From positions 1 to 64,000 of the forward strand of contig NZ_LNDJ01000001.1 of the NCBI RefSeq assembly GCF_001444505.1: a stretch of DNA of 64,000 nt, given 5' to 3'. Below the pieces are notes generated by a model. It made no database searches, was not told the DNA's origin, and saw only the letters and a program-made list of their open reading frames with translations. This DNA is from Psychrobacter piscatorii. Lineage in GTDB: Bacteria; Pseudomonadota; Gammaproteobacteria; Pseudomonadales; Moraxellaceae. The translations under genes and the position numbers were made by a program. Numbering within the stretch: position 1 is the stretch's first letter; the number at the start of each line of letters is the position of its first letter. Shown here one piece after another: positions 55,201 to 64,000 of this stretch.

Positions 55201-55229
55201 AAAAAGCGCCGCAAACAGTGGCGCTTTTT
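55201..55229. terminator. bidirectional terminator between ftsW and gluQ
   Basis: AAAAAGCGCC (55201-55210) pairs exactly with GGCGCTTTTT (55220-55229). It lies 40 bp after ftsW and 36 bp after gluQ, which converge. Confidence 0.9.
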
Positions 55230-55265
55230 GCTATCTATTTTTTGTGAGTTGCTTTTTAGTTATTT

Positions 55266-56246
55266 TCAATAAGGCGAATTCAACTGCTGCTTCCCTCGTA
55301 GCGGCGTATTTTCCCATTGAGCAATTGCTTGCTTGAGCATATTGGCTGGTGTATCAATATCGACCTTTGGTTGCTGTAGGAGTTTTAAGGCATCAGCGAT
55401 AAGCTGGCTTGGGTCTGAGGTATCAATTGGCTGCGCAAGATTTTGCTTAGAGAGCTTTTGACCATCTGTATTGTTGATTAATGGTAGATGATACCAATGG
55501 TCGATGGTTGGCAGTTGTGCCGCCTGCATGATACTGATCTGTGCTGTGGTCATGGGTAAAATATCTAAACCACGCATGATATGAGTCACCTGTTGTAGGC
55601 CGTCATCAATGCTGGCTGCCAGTATATAATTGATCATACCGTCTTGACGACGAGCCACCATATCTCCTAGTGTCTGCTGCGGATTGTCCCATTGCAGTCC
55701 TTGGATACCATCGTGAAAGCCAATTTTATAGTCTGGCAGCTGTATACGTAATTTATGCTGTTGCCTATCAAGGCCAGATGCAACACAGCGTCGTGGGTAA
55801 CGCTGTCTGTTCGGCTGCGTTTGATTGCATGGTTGTGTTAAGTTAACATTATTGTGATGTCTATTAATTTCCTCTTGCGCCCAATATTGCTCTAAGTCTT
55901 TGCGTGAGCACTGGCAGCCGTAGGTCAATGGGCGTAACGATGAAGACAAGTATTCGTTATAAATATCAATGCGTTCAGATTGATAAATGACATCACCGTC
56001 CCAGTGCAACCCAAGCACCTCTAAGTCCATCAAAATCTGTTCAGTAAACTGTCTATCACAGCGCTCGGTGTCGGTATCTTCGATACGCAGCAGCCACTGT
56101 CCACCGAGCGATTTAATATGGCAAAAGCTTGCAAGTGCCGTGGTCAAAGAACCAAGGTGCAACTCACCCGTTGGTGAAGGGGCAAAGCGGCCAATAGGCT
56201 GGGATGATTTGGTGTGAGATGGCGTATCAGTAGGAATAGTTTTCAC
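55266..56246 (-). CDS. gluQ: glutamyl-Q tRNA(Asp) synthetase
   Basis: GluQ (YadB) attaches glutamate to queuosine in the anticodon of tRNA-Asp. The 326-aa protein resembles GltX without its anticodon domain: [18 protein letters not shown] (HIGH type), a zinc site CQCSRKDL with YPRRC, and GQKLSKQN in place of KMSKS. dksA lies 240 bp upstream on the same strand, the usual order in gammaproteobacteria, with a terminator between them. Confidence 0.93.
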   Translation of the reverse strand: MKTIPTDTPSHTKSSQPIGRFAPSPTGELHLGSLTTALASFCHIKSLGGQWLLRIEDTDTERCDRQFTEQILMDLEVLGLHWDGDVIYQSERIDIYNEYLSSSLRPLTYGCQCSRKDLEQYWAQEEINRHHNNVNLTQPCNQTQPNRQRYPRRCVASGLDRQQHKLRIQLPDYKIGFHDGIQGLQWDNPQQTLGDMVARRQDGMINYILAASIDDGLQQVTHIMRGLDILPMTTAQISIMQAAQLPTIDHWYHLPLINNTDGQKLSKQNLAQPIDTSDPSQLIADALKLLQQPKVDIDTPANMLKQAIAQWENTPLRGKQQLNSPY

Positions 56247-56351
56247 AATAAATGGCTATCGATAAAAATAATACAGATAGAATAATAAAAATCAGGTTCA
56301 AAAGATATTTATTAAATGAGATTGTTTCGTGAGCAAAGGCAACATTTCACC

Positions 56352-56389
56352 AACGCTCCCTCTACTCAACACAGAGTAGGGGGAGCGTT
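56352..56389. repeat. long hairpin in the dksA-gluQ interval
   Basis: AACGCTCCCTCTACTC (56352-56367) pairs with GAGTAGGGGGAGCGTT (56374-56389) with one mismatch. Neither strand has a run of T behind it. It lies downstream of the dksA terminator, in the gluQ leader, where it could control gluQ or stabilise the message. Confidence 0.6.
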
Positions 56390-56430
56390 TGCGTGAAGAG
56401 GCAGTCATCTAAACGGTCGTCTAAAATGCA

Positions 56431-56460
56431 AAAAGCGACCACTCATAGGGTCGCTTTGTT
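56431..56460 (-). terminator. dksA terminator
   Basis: AAAGCGACC (56432-56440) pairs with GGTCGCTTT (56449-56457) about 30 bp after the dksA stop. On the minus strand a short T/A-rich stretch follows. A terminator between dksA and gluQ is known from Shigella, so leaky reading-through is the likely mode. Confidence 0.8.
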
Positions 56461-56486
56461 TTACAGTCATCTTAGTTCTATCTGAT

Positions 56487-56924
56487 TTAAGCGCCTTGGT
56501 TTTGGCGTTCTTTAATCTCAGACAAAGTCTTGCAGTCGATACATTGGGTCGCTGTTGGACGTGCTTCAAGACGGCGCAAACCAATCTCTACGCCACAAGT
56601 TTCACAAAATCCATAGTCATCATTTTCGATTTCTAGCATGGACTTGTCGATTTTGCGGATAAGTTTGCGTTCACGGTCGCGTGTGCGCAAGGCTAGCGCA
56701 AACTCTTCTTCTTGAGTTGCACGGTCATTGATATCAGGCATGGCGCTTGATTCGTCTTGGATGTAGCTTTTGGTACGATCCGCTTCGCCAATCAGTTGGT
56801 TTTTCCATTCCAACAAAATCGCCTTAAAATGTTCTAACTGTGCATCAGACATATACTCTTCGTCTGGGGCTGGCACATAAGGAGTAAACTTGACTTCACT
56901 TGGATTTGTGGTCACGGTGCTCAT
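56487..56924 (-). CDS. dksA: RNA polymerase-binding factor DksA
   Basis: DksA binds the secondary channel of RNA polymerase and, with ppGpp, tunes rRNA and amino-acid promoters. The 145-aa protein has the coiled coil with the tip PDINDRATQEEEF (DxxDxA pattern) and the four-cysteine zinc site CETCGVEIGLRRLEARPTATQCIDC, which matches the full, non-redox-variant form. Its length is close to E. coli DksA (151). It opens the dksA-gluQ pair. Confidence 0.96.
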   Translation of the reverse strand: MSTVTTNPSEVKFTPYVPAPDEEYMSDAQLEHFKAILLEWKNQLIGEADRTKSYIQDESSAMPDINDRATQEEEFALALRTRDRERKLIRKIDKSMLEIENDDYGFCETCGVEIGLRRLEARPTATQCIDCKTLSEIKERQNQGA

Positions 56925-57396
56925 ATGGGTATCCTACTTTTTCAAATTAATTCAATAAAACGACGTATCAAAAGACAAGACGTTATCAGTTTTACAAACG
57001 CTATAATTTGTCCTTTTATCAAACGTTTTACCACTTGGTAACACAAGTAACACAGCTGATCAAATAATATCGTTATGCTGGTCTATCGGTATCGACACAC
57101 CATTGCTTAGGTATACTGCGATGCAAAATTTTCGTTCAATAGCATGGCTGCAATCATGTGGTAAATGACTGACTGTGAAAAACGATTTTAGCTACTATAT
57201 TGCTGACTAATATGAGATATCAGGTTATTTCGCTTCATTTTACAAGTTGTATCATTGTTTTTAATAATAATGAAGTTATTTTTTATCCTGATCTCATTTT
57301 TTCTTAATCTACTCTCTAGTGCCACTTCAGTTAATAGGTACTAAATCCTTGACGTGTAAGCGCTATAGCTATTTTATGCACCAATAAATATGGGCA
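56925..57396. other. 472-bp intergenic region upstream of dksA
   Basis: It separates dksA from the end of the phosphodiesterase gene and is strongly A/T-rich. I see no coding frame or stable RNA. Promoter elements for dksA are expected but I could not settle on a pair. Confidence 0.4.
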
Positions 57397-58239
57397 TTAA
57401 GTATCCAGTCTTTCAATCCAGCTTGCAACCTTTCCATTGTTGGCTAATTGCAACCAGCGGTAACCAGGCAAGCAAGCTTCATCGTAAGCAAAATCATGCG
57501 AATAAGGTTTAAATTGATAGCAGGTAGATGGCGTGCTATAAACAGTCACACCTTGACGATAACGAATCTGCTCTTGGTGAGTATGACCGCTAATGATTAC
57601 CTGTAAATGCTCAAAAGGCGCCATATACTCCCAAAAAGTTTCAGCGTTTTGCGCCATATGGGTGTCAATCCAGTCAGAATCTACTGGGATGAGGTGATGG
57701 TGTAGGGCGATAAGCGCAGGCTTATCACATGCCTCAAGCCGTTTGCATAACCAATCAATATCTGTAGTGGTTATCTCACCTGCCACTTTTCCTGTGATAG
57801 ACGAGTCTAATAACAGTAGCTGCCAGTGATCACTCTCAATGATGTGCCGACTGAGTAAGCGTGAGTCAGCAGGCTGGGCAATGAGTGTCCGCTGAAAAAA
57901 CGGCAAGTCTTCACCATTCTCATCAGTCACATCGTGATTGCCAGCGATACATACAAAAGGAATTTGGGTTGCCTGTAGTACATCAAAGATATGATCATAG
58001 GTGGCGGGCTTTACTTTACTGACCAGATCGCCAGTCACGATAATCAAATCACAGCGAATATCTTCATTCAGTGCTTGCTGTAGTACAGCTTCAAAATTAC
58101 GCTGACAATCACCCACCTCATTGACATGACTACTGTCAGTATCAGCAGCGACAGGCGTAGATAGATGCAAATCAGTAATTTGTAAAATATTTATCTGCTC
58201 ATCGGACGTGCTGATTTTATTGACGGGATAGTTCGGCAT
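57397..58239 (-). CDS. cpdA: metallophosphoesterase, CpdA-like
   Basis: The 280-aa protein is a class III phosphodiesterase of the CpdA type, which hydrolyses cAMP. The five metal-binding blocks are present: QITDLHLS (about 20-27), VTGDLVSK, IAGNHDVTDE, LHHHLIP and SGHTHQEQ. No signal peptide. The length agrees with CpdA (275). The symbol rests on family resemblance; related phosphodiesterases cannot be fully excluded. It is a single gene on the minus strand. Confidence 0.85.
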   Translation of the reverse strand: MPNYPVNKISTSDEQINILQITDLHLSTPVAADTDSSHVNEVGDCQRNFEAVLQQALNEDIRCDLIIVTGDLVSKVKPATYDHIFDVLQATQIPFVCIAGNHDVTDENGEDLPFFQRTLIAQPADSRLLSRHIIESDHWQLLLLDSSITGKVAGEITTTDIDWLCKRLEACDKPALIALHHHLIPVDSDWIDTHMAQNAETFWEYMAPFEHLQVIISGHTHQEQIRYRQGVTVYSTPSTCYQFKPYSHDFAYDEACLPGYRWLQLANNGKVASWIERLDT

Positions 58240-58487
58240 TGGGTCGGTCCCTTATCGAATCAAAACAATGGTCATTGCGAGAACGAATATGGATAAATGA
58301 TCTACTATTTTCAAAATTATATTAATCTATTATTAACACTAATTAATGACGAGTCATATAGTGAATCGGTACAAATAATGGTAAAGCAAGTTTATAACAT
58401 AAAGCCAATGAAAGCTCTAGTGATATTAATGAAATAAAGTTGACTAAAGGAAACATATAATGCTGCTATAGCCTATATATCAGCACG

Positions 58488-59303
58488 CTAGCGCGCTGAC
58501 CGAAATTTTATTTTGGCTAGCTTCGAAACCATTAGCGCGATAAAAAACAATATCGCTAATATCAATACGATAGAGAGTCCAGTCTGGATATCTAGCCAGA
58601 TACTTCCCCACACGCCAAGCGTCACGCCGAGCTGCGCAATGATAAACGCTGTGATCACCATTTGTTTTGGTGATGAAGACCATAAGCGTGCCGTTAGTGC
58701 AGGTAATACCAATAAACCACTGATCAATAAGCTTCCAACAGCTTGTAGCGCAATCGCACAGAACCCTGCAAGAACACCCATAAAAAATAGTCGCTGGCGG
58801 GTCGGATTAATGCCTTGAATGCGAGCTAATGCTTCATGAGTTGCAAGTTTTATTTGAGCGGGCCAAATATACAATAGTAGCCCCAATCCAGCCAGTACAC
58901 TACCAGCGAGTAGTGGCAAATCCGCCCAGTCCAGTTCAAGTAAATTGCCAAATAAAAACCCTAAGACATTGGCTTGTTGATTGGTCAGCTGCGTTAAAGT
59001 CAATAGCCCCAGACATAACAGCGTGACGGCTACCACCGCAAGCACGGCATCAGCTGGCAGACGGTCATCGTCCATCAGTACCAGACACAGCACCACCGCT
59101 GCACTAACCAATGCCACACCTATACCCATGGGCAACTGCCACCAAGCAGCAAGTGCGACTCCAAGCAAGGTACCATGTGCTAAAGCATCGGCAAAGAATG
59201 CCATGCGTCGCCACAAGACTAAGCATCCTAAAGGCGCTGATAGTAGGGCTAAAATACTGCCAGCGATCCAAGCAGGTGCAATAATGGCTAACCAAGCGGT
59301 CAT
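58488..59303 (-). CDS. znuB: zinc ABC transporter permease ZnuB
   Basis: ZnuB is the membrane channel of the zinc importer. The 271-aa protein has about eight membrane helices and the coupling stretch ALARIQGINPTRQRLFF; AFFADALAHGTLLGVAL near residue 33 is the family signature. It is the third gene downstream of zur (zur, znuC, znuB on the minus strand), with 125 bp to znuC, and ends near the operon end. No clear terminator follows in 58240-58487. Confidence 0.92.
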   Translation of the reverse strand: MTAWLAIIAPAWIAGSILALLSAPLGCLVLWRRMAFFADALAHGTLLGVALAAWWQLPMGIGVALVSAAVVLCLVLMDDDRLPADAVLAVVAVTLLCLGLLTLTQLTNQQANVLGFLFGNLLELDWADLPLLAGSVLAGLGLLLYIWPAQIKLATHEALARIQGINPTRQRLFFMGVLAGFCAIALQAVGSLLISGLLVLPALTARLWSSSPKQMVITAFIIAQLGVTLGVWGSIWLDIQTGLSIVLILAILFFIALMVSKLAKIKFRSAR

Positions 59304-59428
59304 AAGAAGTGTCCGTAAAATTTTTATAAGAAAAGTTAGTGCTGTCTATCGGTCTGGTAACGCTAGCTTTAACGAATTTGATGTTAGCTATTTTCGATTT
59401 AGTTCATCATTGTTTTTGGTCATTATCG

Positions 59429-60226
59429 TTATAGCTCGCTTGGTGCATGATGCTCGCAAGCATGTGGCTGATGCACATATGGCTGCTCATAATGATGACC
59501 AAATAGCTTTTGAAACTCAGAGCTCATAGCAAGCTCGCTTGGTTGTCCTTCACAGCAAATGTGCTTGTTGAGACAAATGACACGGCGACTGCCCTTCATC
59601 ACCCAGTGCAGATCATGTGATACTACCAGCATCGCACAGCGCAAAAACTCCGGCAACTCATCGATAAATTGATATAACCAAACCTCGGTATCAGGATCGA
59701 GACCCTGCATCGGTTCATCTAGAATAAGTAAATTGGGCTTATCTAATAGCGCCCTTGCCAGTAGCACTCGCTGCGTCTCACCACCTGATAAGTGCAGCAT
59801 TTGTCGTGACAATAAATGCGTTAGTGATAAATTATCAAAGATAAACTGTCGCTGCTCAGCGGTAAGGCGTCTCTTATCTGCTTGTCCCAACAAATCGCAG
59901 ACGCGCAGCGGCAATATGGGCGGCACAGCGAATCGCTGCGGTACATAGCCAAGCTGTAGCTGTTGATGAGCTGTGATACTGCCTTTTGTGGATTCGATAA
60001 GACCCAAAATAAGCTTAACCAACGTTGACTTACCCGCACCATTAGGTCCGATAATACTGACGGTCTCATTGATTGCAATATCGATATCAATATGTGAAAG
60101 CAAACGTTGATGCCCGATATGGTAGCTGACGTCGTTCAAGCTCAGCAGTTTGCCAGCTTCATTCGTGGTACTACTATTCACAATAGCAGTAGTCGACTGG
60201 TTAGAGGGTGAGGTAGACAGGCTCAT
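59429..60226 (-). CDS. znuC: zinc ABC transporter ATPase ZnuC
   Basis: ZnuC powers zinc import. From the ATG at 60226 it has 265 aa: Walker A GPNGAGKST, signature LSGGE, Walker B LLILDEPMQGLD and the switch histidine VVSHDLHW. The end is rich in His (HHYEQPYVHQPHACEHH), which may bind zinc. The spacing to zur is 91 bp. The ATG lacks a good ribosome site; a TTG 14 codons earlier is an alternative. Confidence 0.92.
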   Translation of the reverse strand: MSLSTSPSNQSTTAIVNSSTTNEAGKLLSLNDVSYHIGHQRLLSHIDIDIAINETVSIIGPNGAGKSTLVKLILGLIESTKGSITAHQQLQLGYVPQRFAVPPILPLRVCDLLGQADKRRLTAEQRQFIFDNLSLTHLLSRQMLHLSGGETQRVLLARALLDKPNLLILDEPMQGLDPDTEVWLYQFIDELPEFLRCAMLVVSHDLHWVMKGSRRVICLNKHICCEGQPSELAMSSEFQKLFGHHYEQPYVHQPHACEHHAPSEL

Positions 60227-60317
60227 AGGATAACAACGAATAGGTAAATGGATAATACAAATAAACAATCAAGGACAGCGACGTACTTTTCAGGCAACCA
60301 AAGAGCCTCAATAAATC

Positions 60318-60896
60318 TTACTGGCAAACTTGGCAACGACCACTCAGCTCAATAACACTACGCTCAACCGTAAAACCGACATCTTGTTCAGCGAAACTCA
60401 TCATTTCTTGTACTGGTAAGCTGCTACATTCTTGAACTCGCTGACACTGATCGCAGATTAAAAAGGCAGCCGTGTGCTGTGCTCTGGGATGGCAGCAAGG
60501 AACATAAGCATTGATAGACGTTAATTGATGAATCAACCCTTCACTTAGTAAAAACTCTAAGCTGCGGTAAACCGTCGGCGGCGCAACATTTTTTGGTGCT
60601 CGCTTTTTGGTTGATGGTTTTTCTACAGATTGCTTTGATAAGCCTGATGCTTTTAGCGTATCACTATCATCCATCTCAAAGAGGCGCATTTGCTGCAATT
60701 GCGTGATTAAGTCATAAGCACCAACAGGTTGATCAGACTCTAAAACCAGCTGATATATCTGCTGGCGCAAAGGGGTAAAACGTGCCCCACTCAGACGACA
60801 GTGCTCTTTTGCTGCTGCTAAGCGTTCAATAACGTCATGCGGAGTCAAATCTTGCACATCATGTAAATGTTCGCAATTCGATGAGGTAGTAGACAT
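60318..60896 (-). CDS. zur: zinc uptake regulator Zur (Fur family)
   Basis: The 192-aa protein (ATG at 60896, GGGAG upstream) is a Fur-family repressor with the DNA-binding domain in the first 115 residues, then the structural zinc cysteines CDQCQRVQEC and GRCQVCQ and a histidine in CCHPRAQHTAAF. The family member next to znu genes is Zur, which shuts them off when zinc is present. A polar linker of about 35 residues (SDTLKASGLSKQSVEK, then PSTKKRAPKN) in the middle is longer than usual. It should repress its own operon and znuA through the operator at 60958. Confidence 0.93.
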   Translation of the reverse strand: MSTTSSNCEHLHDVQDLTPHDVIERLAAAKEHCRLSGARFTPLRQQIYQLVLESDQPVGAYDLITQLQQMRLFEMDDSDTLKASGLSKQSVEKPSTKKRAPKNVAPPTVYRSLEFLLSEGLIHQLTSINAYVPCCHPRAQHTAAFLICDQCQRVQECSSLPVQEMMSFAEQDVGFTVERSVIELSGRCQVCQ

Positions 60897-60957
60897 AGTA
60901 CAGGCTCCCAAAATAGCATGGTAATCGCATGACGTTTTTTATGATAGCGTTTTCTAT

Positions 60958-60972
60958 TGTTATAGTATAACA
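60958..60972. promoter_or_regulatory. Zur operator
   Basis: The sequence TGTTATAGTATAACA is a perfect 7-1-7 palindrome, matching the core GTTATAATATAAC of known Zur sites. It lies 62 bp before zur and 124 bp before znuA, between the divergent genes, so a single site could control both directions. Confidence 0.85.
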
Positions 60973-61095
60973 TAATAAACGTAAAGTTGAATCAGTTGTC
61001 TCACATCGCTTATATATATTGATCATTTTTTATCCAATGATGCGGCACGACACTGTGACTCATAACTTTGTTACTCATTGATTAAAGAGCTTACT

Positions 61096-61977
61096 ATGAA
61101 CTCTGCTTTTACTTATTTACGACGCTCAATCATTACGTTACAGCGCTTACTGATTACAGGATTGGTAGTCTTAGGCTCTTTTACATTAAGCGCGCACGCA
61201 GCAACGGTCAGTGTCAGCAATCATCCCATGTTTTTACTCAGTCAAGCCGTAACGGAAGGCACGCCTTCTGCTAACCAAATTTTACAAGCTGGCGATGTGG
61301 GGCATCATGGCAGTATTAGTCCAAGTGATAAGAAAGCCATTCAAGACAGTAAATTTGTGGTTTGGTTTGGTCCCTTATTAGAAAACAGCCTGACTGGCAG
61401 TTTAGAGATGGCACCTAATGCTATTGATTTATTTGCTTTTGATGCTTTTACTCGACATCCTCTTCGTGATATTCAAGGAAAGCCTATTGCGGGCACGTTT
61501 GATCCACATATCTGGCTCGATCCTGAAAATGCAAAGGCCATTACTCGTGCCTTAGCTGTTATTCATAGCCATGCCAATCCAAAGTATAAAAGCACCTACC
61601 AAGCCAACGCCAAAAAATTTGCACAGCGTATGGACAATGCTGTAGCGAAGATACAGCAATCCACACAAAAACAGCGTCCTTATTGGGCCTATCACGATGC
61701 CTATCAATATATTGAAAATGCCACAAAAATAAAGCTGGCAGGTAGCTTAAGCCCAGACCATCACCTTGCCCCAAAAGCAAGTCAATTGCGCTGGCTTAAT
61801 GATAATCGTCCAACCAAACAAATGTGCTTAGTCAATCAGAGCACCGCTAGCAAAGGATTGCTTGTCAAATTGCAGCTTATCAATACCACTGTCCAAATCG
61901 AAGACATGAGCGATAGCGAAGACTTTGTAGAAGGATGGACAGAAATGGCTCAGCAAATCCACCAATGTATATCATAG
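61096..61977 (+). CDS. znuA: zinc-binding periplasmic protein ZnuA
   Basis: The 293-aa protein (ATG at 61096, AAAGAG upstream; a TTG at 61078 is possible) has a signal peptide ending SAHA/ATV. Zinc ligands lie in GHHGSISPSD, FDPHIWLDP and YHDAYQYIE, the pattern of cluster 9 metal receptors. It lacks the His-rich loop seen in E. coli ZnuA. It feeds ZnuB/ZnuC and is divergent from zur. No terminator is evident behind it, but there is an imperfect palindrome at 62054-62082. Confidence 0.93.
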   Translation: MNSAFTYLRRSIITLQRLLITGLVVLGSFTLSAHAATVSVSNHPMFLLSQAVTEGTPSANQILQAGDVGHHGSISPSDKKAIQDSKFVVWFGPLLENSLTGSLEMAPNAIDLFAFDAFTRHPLRDIQGKPIAGTFDPHIWLDPENAKAITRALAVIHSHANPKYKSTYQANAKKFAQRMDNAVAKIQQSTQKQRPYWAYHDAYQYIENATKIKLAGSLSPDHHLAPKASQLRWLNDNRPTKQMCLVNQSTASKGLLVKLQLINTTVQIEDMSDSEDFVEGWTEMAQQIHQCIS

Positions 61978-62263
61978 AATAGGAATCTATTCGTCAGGGT
62001 TGTTCTATAAGCTAAAGTTTTAAAAAGAGTGAGACAGCTGTTTTTCAAGTATCTGGTACGGCTACGTAACATAGCAATACCAGTAGGTTGCGTTAGGTGA
62101 CTGATAAAAGTCATATTTTACTTGCTTAATAGTGGCTGTCTCCTTATAATAAGTGGCGTTTTATTTTGGTTTAAAGATAATGCCTGTAGAGTAAGTCATT
62201 TACGGATAAAAGTGTTGTAAGTATGCTATATTATCCCAATGCTGAAAGGCTATAGGAATATCG

Positions 62264-62662
62264 ATGACCAAGCCTGCCAAACGCACGCAAAAAGATAAAA
62301 TAGGCATCTATATCAAACGGCAAGCATGGATATTGTTTATCCTTATCATTATTGCTTGGATTATAGATACGATTTGGTTACGTAGTGAGCTTACTGTAAC
62401 AAAAAGCGCCGCCATTGGTGCACTGCTCAGTTTTACGACTCAAGCCGTTTTTGCTTTTTTTATCTTTTGGTACACTGGATATCGCGCGCGCCAACATATC
62501 GTTAGCCAGCTATATCGAGGTCAGATGGCTAAATGGCTGTTGACTGTGTTTGGTTTCGCACTAATTTTTATTACCGTACAACCCCTATCGGCACCTGCGC
62601 TATTTATCGGTTTTATGGTAATGCAAATTAGTCACAGTTGGATGTTGTGGCATATACGCTAG
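62264..62662 (+). CDS. atpI: ATP synthase subunit I
   Basis: The 132-aa protein has a basic start MTKPAKRTQKDK and four membrane helices (about 19-38, 45-68, 86-105, 108-130). It stands before atpB, the position of AtpI, which helps assemble the c-ring. AtpI varies widely, so the assignment rests on membrane layout and position. AGGAATATCG precedes the ATG. 680 bp separate it from atpB, an unusual distance for this operon. Confidence 0.85.
   Translation: MTKPAKRTQKDKIGIYIKRQAWILFILIIIAWIIDTIWLRSELTVTKSAAIGALLSFTTQAVFAFFIFWYTGYRARQHIVSQLYRGQMAKWLLTVFGFALIFITVQPLSAPALFIGFMVMQISHSWMLWHIR

Positions 62663-64000
<1,338 letters not shown>

Overview
The window reads as a chromosome segment of a gammaproteobacterium of the family Moraxellaceae, most likely Psychrobacter. 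This is inferred from the protein sequences and the mix of neighbours, not from a 16S gene, because no rRNA lies here. Nearly all genes are housekeeping genes with clear starts. No prophage, integron, CRISPR array or intact transposase gene was seen.

Layout. 0-2.7 kb: a PaaI-type thioesterase, a MerR-controlled hydrolase/membrane-protein pair and a decayed thioesterase fragment. 2.7-10.8 kb: amino-sugar synthesis (glmS, glmU), a 269-bp element with perfect terminal inverted repeats, then pgpA-thiL-nusB, ribH and hisF, all on the minus strand. 11-16.2 kb: homoserine kinase with an extra C-terminal domain, two small companions, YchJ-, YdjM- and DUF3025-family genes. 16.2-22.3 kb: acnA behind a heavily folded leader, a HEPN-like zinc-ribbon protein, a LysE exporter and a tRNA-Ala/tRNA-Glu operon. 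22.3-34.7 kb: gltX, then one half of the division/cell-wall cluster (rsmH-ftsL-ftsI-murE-murF-mraY), rlmA and a YdcF-family gene. 35.3-42.1 kb: a self-contained aldonic-acid catabolic cassette (semialdehyde dehydrogenase, AraD1-type enzyme, MFS importer, IlvD/Edd dehydratase, GntR/FadR repressor) with two matching operators. 42.2-46.8 kb: a lipoprotein, a broken ydcF copy, a frameshifted PepSY gene, tRNA-Ser, a secreted nuclease and small exported proteins. 46.9-51.6 kb: amtB and glnK behind a sigma-54-type promoter, a tandem universal stress protein and a SulP transporter. 52.2-58.2 kb: the detached murD-ftsW pair, gluQ, dksA, a cAMP-phosphodiesterase-like gene. 58.5-62 kb: the zinc-uptake locus znuBC-zur / znuA around one Zur operator. 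62.3-64 kb: atpI and the start of atpB, which runs off the window.

How it fits together. glmS and glmU feed UDP-GlcNAc to the mur genes, whose lipid-linked product is used by FtsI and FtsW. The aldonate cassette would turn a pentonate into 2-oxoglutarate, which AcnA's pathway, the TCA cycle, receives. GlnK senses 2-oxoglutarate and nitrogen and gates AmtB.

The most unusual items are the terminal-inverted-repeat element at 6286-6554, the paired GntR operators at 39403 and 39475, the homopolymer frameshift that separates a signal peptide from its PepSY protein at 43.82 kb, the truncated ydcF and thioesterase copies, the HEPN/zinc-ribbon protein, the folded acnA leader and the 680-bp gap with a terminator inside the atp operon. 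No single gene set clearly forms an undescribed system.
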